NCBI GenBank assembly: GCA_954871525.1 | Contig: OX940862.1 | Span: 42,339,732 to 42,403,731, forward strand | Direction: 5' to 3' | DNA: 64,000 nt | Origin: Parietaria judaica | Taxonomy: Eukaryota > Streptophyta > Magnoliopsida > Rosales > Urticaceae | In this document: positions 44,704-57,078 of the stretch, in pieces | Layout: each line of letters starts with the position of its first letter | Numbering within the stretch: the stretch's first letter is position 1 | Notes under the pieces: model-generated | Told to the model about the DNA's origin: nothing | Databases searched by the model: none | Seen by the model: only the letters and a program-made list of their open reading frames with translations | Translations under genes and position numbers: made by a program

Positions 44704-46664
44704 TCAATCCGGAGTGGCTAGCCGGTATACTCCTGGTTTTACTACTTCGGTGACGATGTAAGGTCCTTCCCAGTTAGCCCCGAGCTTGCCCGCATTCAGC
44801 TCGGCGGTGTTCTGGAAAACTTTTCTGAGGACCAACTCTCCCACTATGAATTTTCGACGTTTGACCTTTGAATTATAATACCTAGCTATCGAGTTTTGAT
44901 AGTTGGCAATTCTTATCAAAGCTTGTTCTCGTCTTTCGTCGATGTAGTCGAGCTGGTCTTCCCTCATTTCGTCATTGATTTCTGCGTCCAAAGGGGCGAA
45001 TTCCCTTCGAAGGCTGGGTGTCTCTATCTCTGCTGGTATCACGGCCTCAGTGCCGTGTACCATTGAGAAAGGGGTTTCCCCGGTGGACCTACGCGGGGTA
45101 GTTCTGTAGGACCAAAGGACTCCTATGAGCTCGTCTGCCCATCGTCCCTTTTTGGTGTCTAGGCGTCTCTTGATTCCGTCCACTATTACCCGGTTAGCTA
45201 CTTCGGCTTGACCATTGCCTTGAGGATATCTCGGAGTGGACGTGTTCAAGGATATTTTCCAGTTTATGCAGAAGTTCTGGAATCTCGTTGAAATGAATTG
45301 TGGTCCATTGTCAGCTATTATCTCTTTTGGGAGGCCGAATCTACTGATGATGTTTTTCCATAGGAAATTTTCTACATCAACATCTTTAATGTTTGCGTAT
45401 GTTTCTGCCTCCACCCATTTTGAGAAGTAGTCGGTCACGACGAGTAGAAACCTCTTCCCAGCCGGGGCCAGGGGGAAAGGTCCTACTATGTCCATGGACC
45501 ACTTCATGAACGGGTACGGGACCGAGACTGATGAGAGTTCTTCTGCTGGTCTATGTATGGACGGGGAGTGTCTCTGGCATTTGTCGCACCTTTTGGCATA
45601 GGTTTCGCTGTCCGCCAACATAGTGGCCCAGAAAAAGCCCTGTCTTTTTGCTTTGTTTGCTAAAGATCTTCCTCCCGAATGGTTGCCGCATTCTCCCGAA
45701 TGGATTTCATGAAGTACTATTTGAGCTTCGGTCTTTCCTAGGCACCTTAGGTAGGGTCCGGTATAGCTACGTTTGTACAATTTTTCCCCGATTATGCAAA
45801 ATCTAGCGCTTTGGATCCTTAGTTTCCTAGCTTTTTGCTTGTCTCGAGGTTTGGTCCCGGTTAGGATGTAGTTAATGATTGGGGTCCTCCAATCATCCTC
45901 TTCCATTCGGATATTGCAAACTTTGCGGGTCACGCTGGGCTCGTTTATTGTTTCGACCGGGATTATCCTTTTGACCTCGGGGTCTGAAGTCGAAGCTAAC
46001 CCGGCCAACGCGTAGCTGACGCGTTTTCACTCCTCGGTATTTGGACTATTTCGACGTGTTCGAATTGTTGAATTAAGCCTTTTACTACCGAGAGGTATTT
46101 TTCCATCCTGTCATCTCGGGTAGCATACTCGCCACTGATCTGACTGGTAACTAGTTTTGAGTCGGAGTGGGCCCTTACTTTCCGGGCTCCCACGGCTTTT
46201 GCTAGTTTGAGGCCGGCGATGAGGGCCTCGTACTCGGTCTCGTTGTTTGTCGCGTGGAATTTCAGTCGAAATGATTGTTCCAACACTTCTCCCGTGGGGG
46301 ATATCAAACGAATTCCGATCCCGGATCCGCCTTGGTTTGACGCACCGTCGACTTCGAGTTTCCATTCTTCGTCCTCGTGGCCCTCTTTTGAACCGTCGGC
46401 TGGTAATTCGATGAGAAAATCAGCCAATACTTGTGATTTCGCAAAGGTTCGGATCTTGTATTCTATGTCGAATTCGCTTAACTCGACAGCCCATTTCGTG
46501 AGCCTTCCCGATTGATTCGGGCTGTGGAGGATGATTCTCAAAGGTTGGGTGGTCATTACCATGATGGTATGGGATTGGAAGTATGGCCGAAGCTTCCTCG
46601 CTGCTGTTATCATTGCTAGTGCGAGTTTTTCTATTGCAGGGTATCTGGTTTCAGCATCTTCCAA
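44704..46664 (-). pseudogene. G2 RNase H domains and integrase, broken
   Basis: Frame 46664-45996 holds the Ty3-type RNase H remainder and the archaeal-type RNase H (LEVDGASNQGGSG, NETEYEALIAGLK, AHSDSKLV). It shifts frame near 46010 by a one-base loss compared with G1 (ASADALAG region). Frame 46008-44704 holds the integrase zinc finger, the D-D-E core (WSMDIVG, IIADNG, GQAEVANR) and the C-terminal domain. It stops at LATPD because a TGA replaces the glycine codon present in G1, removing the last ~20 residues. Confidence 0.88.
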
Positions 46665-47549
46665 AGATTTGCTGATGTAGGAATTTTCCTGAAGTTACCC
46701 CGAAGGTGCATATTGTTGGGTTGAGCTTCATTTGATACTTTCGTAGTATGTCGAAGCAGTCTTCTAGGTGGGACACGTGATCCGTTGCTTGGGAGGTCTT
46801 TACCAACATGTCATCGATGTAGACTTCCATAGTTTTACCGAGTTGTTCGGCGAACATTTGGTTGACTAATCTTTGATATGTGGCTCCGGCGTTTTTCAAT
46901 CCGAAGGGCATAACTTTGTAACAGTATATTCCTCTATCGGTTATGAATGCCGTTTTTTCTTGGTCCTCGGGGTGCATTAGGATCTGGTTGTATCCCGAGA
47001 ATGCGTCCATGAACGACAGTAGTTCATGCCCACATGTGGCTTCGACTAGACGGTCGATATGGGGCATTGGGAAACTCTCTTTGGGACAAGCTTTATTCAG
47101 GTCGGTAAAGTCGATGCAGACTCTAGCCTTCCCGTTTTTCTACTCACGACTATTGTATTTGCTAACCAGTCCGGGTATTTGACTTCCCTGATGGATCCGG
47201 TCTGCAACAGTTTTGTGACTTCTTCGTTTACGGCTTGGGCCCTGTCCGGGCCTAGCTTTCGCCTCTTCTGCTTTACCGGCTTGTAGCTCGGATCTACGTT
47301 TAGGCGATGGGTTGTAATGCTTGGGTCTATTCCGGGCATGTCTTTGTGAGACCAAGCAAAACAGTCCTGGTTTTTGGTCAGGAATTTGAGGAGATCTTTT
47401 CTGACGTCATTGTCTAGTCCTTTTCCGATTCCTACCCGGTGGTCCGGGTTGTCAGGATCGATCTTGGCCTGGACTATCATTTCCAGGTTAGGTCCGTCCG
47501 TATCGGTGGCCCTTTCCTGTCCGTCGTACTCTTTCTCATCTACCGCCAT
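46651..47549 (-). pseudogene. G2 reverse transcriptase with deletion
   Basis: Frame 47549-47097 has the RT N-terminus and fingers; a one-base loss near 47140 shifts it. Frame 47067-46651 has LSFMDAFSGYNQ and an intact catalytic YIDDM, then jumps after TSGKFL directly into sequence from the RNase H region. Compared with G1 a 374-bp block is gone, with TAG at 46678-46680 as the shared junction. The palm is intact but thumb and connection are lost. Confidence 0.88.
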
Positions 47550-47555
47550 TAATTA

Positions 47556-47921
47556 CTATGCGGTAGATCGCTCTTTCCCGGCCTTAGCGGCCTGGATGTT
47601 CCGGAACGCGCTCATGTAGCAAATTCTGGATTGTTTTTTATTTCCCTTGATTTCAACGATTTTTCCCGCCTTATTCGGGAAGCGTATTAGTTGATGGTAG
47701 GTTGACGGTACGGCCTTCATCATATGCAGCCAAGGTCTTCCTAATATCATGTTGTAAACTGACGGGCAGTCCAACACTAGGAAATTTTTGGTCTTCCCGA
47801 CCCCCGCTGCTGCGATGGACAGTCGCACCGTGCCAATCGCGCTGATGGTTCCTCCATCGAAGCCGGTTAGCGGGATGGCTTCTCTGTTGATCTCTGTCTC
47901 TTCTACTCCCAGTTTTAGCAC
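47556..47921 (-). pseudogene. G2 protease, C-terminal half
   Basis: Continues the protease in another frame (LKLGVEETEINREAI ... ILGRPWLHMM) after a one-base loss near 47922. It ends at TAG (47558-47556), the position of the protease/RT stop also found in G1; here the next codon is TAA. Confidence 0.82.
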
Positions 47922-50140
47922 GGCTCCAGGAAGATCACGTCGACTGAGCTCGCGTTATCGATTAGGATCCTGTCCATCGTATACGAGGCAACTAGGAGTG
48001 TGACGACCAGCGCATCGTCGTGCGGACCAATCAGTGTGGCCGCTTCACTATCTTTGAACGAGATCTCGAAGTCCGGCTCTTGCCTCGGTACGATCACTGG
48101 TCCGGTCTTGAGGTTCCTCTGATGGGCCTTGATGGAGTTTACTGAGTTACCATGCAGTTGGGAACCTCCCACAATAGTGTAGATTCTACCGATGGGCTCG
48201 GGGATGTCGCTGAGCTGCTCTCCGGAATTCTCCGTTTCTTCGTATGTTTGCTCGTCTGACTCCTTGAGCATATGTACTCGTCCTCTTTTGCTAGGCTGTA
48301 TGCTTTCGCGCGGCGTTCTGTGCTGCTCTTCTCTTTTCTGGCCGGTTTGGTGTTGATTTTGGGGAGGGCTTTGCTCGATCGATTGCCCACCTTTCAGCTC
48401 ATTGCCGAAGTTTATTTCCCCCAACTCTCCATTGATGTATTTTTCCGCTAGGCGGGCACGGAGTACCATACAATTCTTCGTATGATGCCCGAACACCTTG
48501 TGGAAGTTACACCAAGCTTTCGGGTCGTGTTTCGGGAAACCTTCGTTGCTGTACGGTGGGAAGTCTCTCGAGCTGACCAGGAGTTCTCCAGGAGTTTCTT
48601 CTGCTTCGACCTGTTTTTCGAATTCCGCGGTTTCCGAATTTACGTTGAAAACGTACGGTTTTCGCGGGTTCGGTCCGTTATTAGCCCTCGGATTTTGGGT
48701 TTGGAATGGGTGCTTCTGGACTGGGGGGGAATTCCTTTGTCCCCTGAAAGGGACATTGTGATTTCCGGCCCTAGGCGGCGGCTGCTGCCCGGGTGATCCA
48801 GTTTTCCGCTGGTGGACGGGTTGAGATCCATGTCTCCTTCGCATGGCTTCGAGTTCTTCGTCATGCCTGATCCAATTGGATGATCTGTGGATCACGTCTT
48901 CGATGGAGTCGTAACGATTCACGACGATGTCCGTTTTGAACTTCGAATCGTACCATAATCCAGCCGTGAGGGCGGCTATGGTGGTTTCGTCACTGATCCC
49001 GTTTATCTTGACCATGGTCTTTTTGAACCTGGTCATGAAAGCTCTGAGGGGTTCTCCTCTCTCTTGCTGCAAGGCATAGAGGTTTGCCGCCGTGATCTCG
49101 GTTTCCATAAACATGGAAAAATGTTTGAGAAAAAGGGTCGTTAGCTGTCCGAAGTTGTCTATGGAACGCGGTTCAAGTTTCGAGAACCATTCCATCGCCG
49201 GGCCGACCAGATTTTCAGAGAAATACTGGCAGCGCCCAGCGTCCAATTCGTGCGCTTCCAGATGGGCTCGCCCCATCGCAATCCTGAAGGATCTCAAGTG
49301 TACTTTGGGATCGGTCGTCCCGTCGTACTTTGGCACATATACTCGTCCGCCTTCCCTGAGTATAACGTTAGTTATGACGGGCTTAAAGGGTGTCCTTTCT
49401 GCCTCCTCCACTAGACGTTCTATCTCGGGGGCAGCAGTAGTGGCGCTGTGCACGCGAGGGCGCACGTGAATAAGCTTCTCATTCATTTCGGCCATTGAGC
49501 ATTTGAGTTCCTCCAGTTCTGTGCGTTGGGGAGCTTGTTCGGGGCGCACAGCCTGGAGGGGTTCTTGTCCGTACACCGGGCTGGGATACCTCGGGTACGT
49601 GACCGGGTGGCCATTGAGGGCCTGGCTGATGTTACGGCTTTGCTCGTACCCCGATTGTCGGTTTTGGGGTCCCGGGCATTGGTGACTGCTCGAAGCAACA
49701 TTCTCCGCATTAGACGGGTAGAGACCCGTCAAGGGGGTAAAAAGGGGTGTTCCTGTTTCAGGGGGCGGGGGAGGCGTCGCGGGCCTAGGGCCGCTGGGTA
49801 GTCGGGGCTGGTTTTGCCTCGGCGCTTGCGGATTGTCCACGTCGGCAAAATCGAAGTGGACAGCGTCGAGCCCGGTCCGGCCTTGATACCCAGAGCTTTG
49901 TCCCGGATCAGTCCGGTTAGCGTTCTGACGACGCTCATTTCGGGCTTGGTTGGCTTCCAGAGACTCGAGTCGCTGGCGCAACTCTCGATTCTCAGCAGCG
50001 CTAGCCTCTAGTTGAGACTGTAGGTTGCTCGATTCCGTGTTTGGATCTGGGTTGTTCACCTCAGACTCGTTCACGATTGCGATTTCATTGTTGCTCATGT
50101 TCGCGGAGTGCTTTGAGCTTTTAGGAGTTAGCGAGATCAT
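47915..50140 (-). CDS. G2 gag and protease active site, intact gag
   Basis: 741 codons. Order: coiled-coil N-terminus (about 35-75), proline-rich linker (about 105-205), Retrotrans_gag-type core (about 300-400, AMEWFSKLEPRSI, FMTRFKKTM), CCHC-like knuckle WCNFHKVFGHHTKNC (about 575), then the linker SIQPSKRGRVHM and the start of protease with ILIDNASSVD near the end. The start may be M1 or the MSNNEIAIV methionine 14 codons on. Gag and protease share one frame, so a fused gag-pro is the native layout. The frame ends early (FLEPC) because of the protease frameshift. This gag looks able to make particles. Confidence 0.9.
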   Translation of the reverse strand: MISLTPKSSKHSANMSNNEIAIVNESEVNNPDPNTESSNLQSQLEASAAENRELRQRLESLEANQARNERRQNANRTDPGQSSGYQGRTGLDAVHFDFADVDNPQAPRQNQPRLPSGPRPATPPPPPETGTPLFTPLTGLYPSNAENVASSSHQCPGPQNRQSGYEQSRNISQALNGHPVTYPRYPSPVYGQEPLQAVRPEQAPQRTELEELKCSMAEMNEKLIHVRPRVHSATTAAPEIERLVEEAERTPFKPVITNVILREGGRVYVPKYDGTTDPKVHLRSFRIAMGRAHLEAHELDAGRCQYFSENLVGPAMEWFSKLEPRSIDNFGQLTTLFLKHFSMFMETEITAANLYALQQERGEPLRAFMTRFKKTMVKINGISDETTIAALTAGLWYDSKFKTDIVVNRYDSIEDVIHRSSNWIRHDEELEAMRRRHGSQPVHQRKTGSPGQQPPPRAGNHNVPFRGQRNSPPVQKHPFQTQNPRANNGPNPRKPYVFNVNSETAEFEKQVEAEETPGELLVSSRDFPPYSNEGFPKHDPKAWCNFHKVFGHHTKNCMVLRARLAEKYINGELGEINFGNELKGGQSIEQSPPQNQHQTGQKREEQHRTPRESIQPSKRGRVHMLKESDEQTYEETENSGEQLSDIPEPIGRIYTIVGGSQLHGNSVNSIKAHQRNLKTGPVIVPRQEPDFEISFKDSEAATLIGPHDDALVVTLLVASYTMDRILIDNASSVDVIFLEPC

Positions 50141-50141
50141 T

Positions 50142-50159
50142 TTCCCACAGACGGCGCCA
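50142..50159 (-). promoter_or_regulatory. G2 primer-binding site
   Basis: TGGCGCCGTCTGTGGGAA on the minus strand, three bases from the 5' LTR, as in G1. Confidence 0.75.
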
Positions 50160-50162
50160 AAC

Positions 50163-51019
50163 TGTTGACGTGGTTTCCCACCTCAATCAGTCAAGTGTGA
50201 CTTGTGAGCGTATAAAATTTTTGGATGAAATAACTTGGTGGAATTCGATCTCTCGCGTTGCAAGCTCACGATTCACTCACGATATATATATATATGTATA
50301 TAAGCGATATAAATAAGACGAGGGATTTTTTATAGAGGTTCGTCCCAAAGCGGTAGTTGACTACTTCCTCTGTTAGTTTATTGCGACAATGAACATAGAC
50401 GGATAGCTACAGGCAGCTAGATCACGTCTGAGAATAGAAAGGAATGAAGAAGGAGAGAAAGAATACAATAAGATCTCAAAAAGACAAGAATGCCGGGTAG
50501 AATCTCTTCAGTGTATTCTCTCGAGGTTGTAAGTATGCGTGTGTATTGATCTGAGCTTGAGCTTTGGCATTTATAGGCTTCAATTCTTCCCGTTGAACTT
50601 TCCAGGAATCGAGGGGTCTTCACTCCGTGCTGACCGGGTTGAATGGACGATCTGGCTACACGTGTCCCATGACTTCGTTCTCGTCGTCGTGTTTGAATTA
50701 TGCCCGTTGGAGACTTGACTCTGTGCTCATGGTCTTCCGTCTGAGTTTGAAATATGATGCCGGGTAGAGAATATGACGACTCTACCCTCGTCTTTCTGGG
50801 CTGATGTCGAATGGATTTGGGCCTTAGAACTCATTGGGCCGAGTAGCCTGTATCCGTAGGTTCTTGGTCTGATTGAGAATCTCTTTGGGCTTCTCAAATG
50901 GGCTTTTACGAATACCAGTTTACTTCTTTAAAGCCTTTTATCATGGTTTGTAAATTTAATTAATTCACGACCTTAGCACTTTATGCCATATTAAATAATG
51001 ACGAATTTGTACATCAACA
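50163..51019 (-). repeat. G2 5' LTR
   Basis: 857 bp. Differs from the 3' LTR by GTATAAAATTTTTGG against GTATGATATTTTTGG, one AT-repeat indel and GTTGGAGAC against GTTAGAGAC, as far as I could see. Confidence 0.92.
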
Positions 51020-52021
51020 TGCCCCACTTTTGAATCCCTCTTCCTTAGGCAAGATTGTACGATTTATATATTTTCGAATAATAATAAATACTTGTTTACA
51101 TTCACTCTTTATTATTTATATCTATCATAATTTTGACATATTAATAATTATAAAACATAGACGCTATGTTTACGAGTTATGAAAATAGGTTATAACAAAT
51201 TATATCTATGATGAATATTTATATATAGATTTTAATGATACTTATTCTCCAAGAATTATCATTAAAACACTTTGCGGCTTATTAATAATTATTTATGAAA
51301 TTTTAAAATAAATCAATGATATCATTCCTAAGAATTATCATCCATATTTTAATATTAAATAAGACAATATTATTTAATCATTAAATAAATCCATATTTAA
51401 TTTCATGAATTATATAAAATAAGTCAATGTTATTTATCCATAAATAACATCTATATTTTATATTTAATTAATTAAACATAATTAATTTAAGTCATAATTT
51501 ATTATTAATAATAATTAATATTTTATTCCAAGGTTACCGGGTCGGATTAAAAACCCGGCCCATAGTTAAAATTTTTGCATGTGGGCCTTCTGGGCTTAAG
51601 CCCGAGCCAACATGCCCAAGGAGTACCCGATCCCAGCCTCTCGGGAAGGCCTGGGCAGCACGCCCCTCGCGCTGGGCCCGCAGGCCCATTCCGCTGCCTG
51701 GCAGCGTGGGCCGCAAACCCGTACGGGAGGCCAGTGCGCTACAAGCCAGGACAACCCGCAAGGGTTTCTCCCTGGGCCTCGGCTGATGTTGGGCCCTGCC
51801 ACGGGCCAATCACGTGGCTGCTAGGGTTCGACCCTGGGGCTGCAGCGGCAGCCCACGATCTTGCCATGCCGCAGGTTGGATCGGGTATATTTTCTAATTA
51901 AAAATTAATATTCAAAATATCTAGAAATTCAATTTCAATTTTACTTATTAATTTATTCATCAAATAATTCGTTATTTAAACCATTTAAATTAAATTACAT
52001 AATTATTTATCCTTCAACCAT
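51020..52021 (-). other. C2 leader, part 1, with GC-rich island
   Basis: Matches 57079-57812 of C1 in reverse complement. AT-rich except for 51535-51890, which is rich in GGCCC, GGGCC and GCCTGGG. Frames through the island are not conserved with C1, so I call it noncoding. Confidence 0.7.
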
Positions 52022-52034
52022 GGCTCTGATACCA
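52022..52034 (-). promoter_or_regulatory. C2 primer-binding site, tRNA-iMet
   Basis: TGGTATCAGAGCC on the minus strand, the standard plant Copia primer site, three bases inside the LTR. Confidence 0.9.
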
Positions 52035-52037
52035 AAT

Positions 52038-54308
52038 TGTTGGAAATCGGGGTTTGATTCCAAGCTTCATTACCATGAAATTAGCCTCTTAGTCGTCCCG
52101 GTAACATTTAAAAATTATTTTATAGCGGAAAACTTGTTACCGGCCCGATTACACAGATATCGGGTAACTACCATTTCATCAAGATCCGATAAATATTACA
52201 AATTTAATATTTCATAATCATTATTAATAAGCGTGAGCTTCGCCGGCAGGACTCCGTCCCAAAATTTAACTGACGATTATTTTTAAGCTAACGGAGAAAA
52301 TTTTTCCTAAGCCGAACCAGAAAAAGAGATCAGAAGTAGAAAATTCGCAAACCCTAGAGAGAGAGAGAGGGGGAGAGCTCAAGTTTTTGCTTTGGGGAAT
52401 GTGTGAAAAATGGGTAGAATGAGCCTTCTTTTTATAGGTCTCAGACTGTAACCGAATTGGAGATTTTTCCTCTCAATTTTCGAATTCTAATAATTAAATT
52501 TACTTAATTATTTCAATCCAATGTTCTAGATTAAATCTCATCCAAATCCAATGGATATAATTAATCAGGGGTTTAATTAAATGATAAATACATGATAAGA
52601 TCAAAATATTTAATCTTATAATCATATTTATCAAATTTGAATTATATATATACATATAATAAAATTAGAATTATATGATGATTATCTAGATCCAACGGTT
52701 TAAAATAATTCTTAAACCAATCCAATGGATCAAATCAATTAGGGATAAGATCAAATACCCTAGACAAAACCCTAATTCGAATTATTATCCTCATTATATT
52801 CTAATTATATATAATATCAATTAATTTCTAATCCCACGGTAAAGATTAAATCTTAAAACTGATCCAATAGATATAATTAATTAATCGAATTCGAAATACC
52901 TATGCTTGGTCACCAAGCTATAATTTTTTAAATCATAACCAATCCAATAGATTAAATTGATTTTAAAGATTTGCTAAAATACCAAAACATTAAGTACTTA
53001 TGCCGCAAAGATGGAATATACAAAACACATCATTGGAATTAGCTAGGGTTTCATATTTTCAAACCCTAATTCGAATTTTACACATTTAATAGATATGAAT
53101 ATATATTTTATTTATTAATATAAGCCTATTAATTATTAATTAATTATTAATAAGATATTAATAATTGAATCCAAATAATTAAATTACATAAATTATTCCT
53201 GATCTCAATATAACACATTAAAATTTCACGGTGCCACACCATCATTTAAATTCGTGACATGTGATTTAATTTCATAATTTATCGAACCGAGTCATAAACT
53301 TAGAAAATCCATAAATCACAAATCGTAAGTCGAAATGACTTGGTTTAAAAAGAAAAGTTACTTAGAATTTAATTTAAAACAACATGGTGCTGATAGAAAA
53401 ATCTAAATTCTAACTTTCTTTTTAACACTTAATTCCATGTACCAAAATATGTTACTTTTGCCACGTTGACGATAAAACTATCTGACGTCTGCTACAGACC
53501 TTTCAGTTTTATGAGTCTAGCTAAATGATAAAATATTATCTAGAATGTATTTTAATCACGTACGTATCATCCGTTACGGAGCAATCTTGGGGACCATGGA
53601 CCCGTATCACTTAAGCTCCAACGAACTGCTAGTTTTTCGTCAAACCTCAAGTTATTCCACTATACACCCGAAGCTGCATTCTTTAGTGATACGGTATATA
53701 TTATTCCTTTTATAGAGCAGGGTGTCCATTGATAGAATCAAATTCGGGTTATTGTTCTTTCACTTGATGATTCACACATGAGCAAGCGGTTTTTACCGTA
53801 ATGCCTCTCATTGCATTTTCCTCCTTTACTTAGTCAGTAATATTATGAGCAACCCACTTATGGTTTCGATTCATAAATTGTGCACGGGTACCTCTCATTT
53901 CTCACCAGTGACAATCAAGGGAATCATCATGACTCTGAAGAGAGCTGTGTGATGCCCATGTCTATGATCAAGCTACCCTTACTACTGACTATCATGTTCC
54001 AAAAATAATAGTATTGGGAACAACGGTAATATCTTGTGTTTGTTAACGGTTAAATCAAAGAACAATCAAGCCATTAGGTCGGACTCAAGATCACTCAGGA
54101 CTTAGAACTAATATCCATTTGATCATCTATTTGTGACTCAACTTCAAGTTATCAGTGACGGTCTTATATGATAAATTCTTGAGTTTAAGACAGGTCCAGT
54201 CCAGTATGAAGACACTTCACACTTAATTCACTTCTGGTGAGTGTGACACACACACATAATCCAGAATAGGATTGTCATTTAGTCACATTAATCAGGTCAC
54301 GAACGTTT
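52038..54308 (-). repeat. C2 5' LTR, interrupted by C1
   Basis: Begins TGTTGGAAATCGG. It has a gap near 52233 (AATAAGCGTGAGCTTCG) compared with C1, and is cut at ACGAACGTTT by C1. The remainder should follow C1 beyond the window. Confidence 0.88.
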
Positions 54309-56244
54309 TGTTGGACATGTGTGTCCTTAAACAAGATATTTTATCCCTTTGTAAAAGATTATGACAAGTCGTTGAATAAAGATGATGCTTATTATGATAA
54401 TCTTATTATAGTTTCTGGTAGAGTAAAATAGAATGTTTGATTCCTTAGTTCATGAAGGATGCAATTATATTATTATTATCACAACAGAGTCAATGTGAGG
54501 AAGAATTAATAATCATAATAAATGAACTTAAAATGTCCGTGACATGATCAACTGGGTGGGAGCCCATTAATCGTATAAGGTCATTAATGTGACTAAGTGA
54601 TAATCCTATTCTGGATTTTGTGTGTGTCACACTCACTAGAAGTGCATTAAGTATGAAGTGTCTTCATACTGGACTGGACCTGACTTAAACTCTGGAAGTT
54701 ATCATATAAGACCGTCACTGATAACTTGGAGTTGAGTCACTAGTAGATGATCAAATGGATATTCGATCTAAGTCCTGAGTGATCTTGAGTCCAAGCTGCT
54801 GACTTGATTGTTCTTTGATTTAACCGTTAAAGAACACGAAATATTACAGCTGTTCCCAACACTATTATTTTGGGAACATGAGAGTCAGCAAAAAGGGTAG
54901 CTTGGTCATAGACATGGGCATCACACAGCTCTCCTTAGAGTGATGATGATTCCCTTGATTGTCGGTGGTGAGAAGTGAGAGATACCCATGCGCAACTTAT
55001 GAATCGAAACCATAAGTGGGTTACTCATGATATTGCTGACTGAGTCAAGGAATTAAATACAATTAGGGGCATAACGGTAAAAACCGCCTGCTCATTTATG
55101 AATCATCAAGTGAAAGATCAATAACCCGAATTTGATTGTATCAATGGACACCCTGCTATTATAAAGGGAATAATATATACCGTATCACTAAAGAGTGCAG
55201 CCTCGGGTCTATAGTGGAATCACTTCGAGGTTTGACGAACAACTAGCAGTTCGTTGGAGCTTAAGTGATACGGGTCCATGGTCCCCAGGATAGCTCCGTA
55301 ACGGATGATACGTACGTGATTAAAATACATTCTGGATAATGTTTAATCATTTGGCTTGACTTATAAAACTGAAAGGTCTGTGTCAGACATCAGATAGTTT
55401 TATCGTTGGCGTGGCAAAAGTATCATATTTTGGTACACGAAATTAACTGACAAAAAGAAAGTTAGAATTTAGATTTTCTATCAGCACCATGTTGTTGGAA
55501 ATTAAATTCTAAGCAGCTTTGCTTTTTGAACCAAGTCATTTCGACTTACGGTTAGTGATTTATGGATTTTCTAAGTTTATGATCGGTTCGATAAACTTTG
55601 AAATTAAATCAAATGTCACGAATTTAAATGATGGTGTGGCACCATGACATTTTTATGTGTGATATTGAGATCAGGATTTATTAATATAATTTAATTATTT
55701 GGATTTAATTATTAATATCTTATTAATAATTAATTAATAATTAATAGATTTATATTAATAAATGAATATATATTTATATATATTAATATGTGTGAATTCG
55801 AATTAGGGTTTGTTATATGAAACCCTAGTTAAATTCGAATAGCTTGATTTGGTATTTCTATATTTGCGGCATAAGTACCAAATGTTTTGGTACTTTGGCA
55901 AATCCCTAAAATCAATATTATCCATTGGATCGGTCATGATTTAGTATCAACCGTTGGATTAGGATATTGATGAATTCGAAATTAATAACTTGGTGACCAA
56001 GTTTTATTTTTTGAATTTGATTAATCAATTATATCCGTTGGATCGGTCTAAGATTTAATCTATACTGTCGGATTAAGAATTGATTAATTATATATATATA
56101 TATCTATATATATTCGAATTAGGTTTATGGATAAATTCGAAAAATTGTTTTAATAAATTAATTTATCCTAAACTTATTTGATCCATTAGATCGGTTTTAA
56201 GAATCATCTCAACCGTTGGATCTAGATAATAATGATTCGAATTT

Positions 56245-56275
<31 letters not shown>

Positions 56276-57063
56276 ATATATCATAATTCGAATTTTATGA
56301 TGATAAGAAGATAAGATTGGATTTTTGATTTATCTAAATCTTTCTTATTTAATTAAATCCCTAATTAATTATATCCATTGGATTTAGATGAGATTAAATC
56401 TGGACCATTGGATTGAGATAATTAATTATATTTAATTAATGAAATTCGAATTTAGGGAGGGAATATCTCCAAATCGGTTACAGTCTTGAGCCTATAAATA
56501 GGGAGCTCATTCTACACATTTTTCACACCTTTCCCCAGAGAAAAATTTGAACTCTCCCTCTCCTTCAGGTTCTGCGAATTTTCTCTCTGATCTCACTCTT
56601 CTGGTTCGGCTTAGGAGACTATTTCTCCGGAAGCTTAAAAAGAACCATCATTTAAAGTTTTGCGACGGAGTCCTGCCGGCGAAGCCCACGCTTCGGTACG
56701 AGGATTCCAGGAGAATATCCCGGAAGATCACGGGAGATTCCCTCAGCACCGGCGGAGCCCTGCCCGACTCAGAGTGCGCAGCCGAAATCGCCAAACGAGG
56801 TACGGCCTTATGCATTGGGTCAATAAATGCAAACATTTACTGCTTTCTATTTATTTCCTATTATGACTAGTTTATTAATAATGAGTTATGAATATTAAAT
56901 TGCATAATATTTATCAGATCTTGGAATATGGTTATTATCCGATATTCGGACTGTTATTTGGATAACAATTTTTCCGCTTTAAAATAATTTTTAAATGTTA
57001 CCCTGACGGTTCGGACGTATAAATCGAGATAATTATATGGAATCCGAGACGTGATTTCCAACA
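54309..57063 (+). repeat. C1 5' LTR
   Basis: TGTTGGACATGTG ... GTGATTTCCAACA, 2,755 bp. A GC-rich block (about 56660-56810) follows the TATA box by 160 bp and is conserved in S2 and S3; in C2's two LTRs it is partly deleted. Confidence 0.92.
56493..56500 (+). promoter_or_regulatory. C1 LTR TATA box
   Basis: TATAAATA in CCTATAAATAGGGAGC, about 570 bp before the LTR end. The same context occurs in S2, S3 and the C2 LTRs. Confidence 0.75.
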
Positions 57064-57065
57064 AT

Positions 57066-57078
57066 TGGTATCAGAGCC
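57066..57078 (+). promoter_or_regulatory. C1 primer-binding site, tRNA-iMet
   Basis: TGGTATCAGAGCC three bases after the LTR. Confidence 0.92.

Larger units (their letters stand above)
39215..51019 (-). mobile_element. G2: Tat-lineage Ty3/Gypsy retrotransposon with a full antisense gene
   Basis: An 11,805-bp element with LTRs at 39215-40073 and 50163-51019, inserted in the C2 leader. The flanks are GGCCC (39210-39214) and TGCCC (51020-51024), one mismatch in five; comparison with the C1 leader confirms the empty site. The minus strand gives gag-protease, RT, RNases H and integrase. The plus strand gives an antisense gene. The LTRs differ by about three substitutions and one short AT indel that I could see. 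Coding damage: frameshifts in protease, RT and RNase H, a 374-bp deletion in RT and a stop near the integrase end. Confidence 0.93.
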
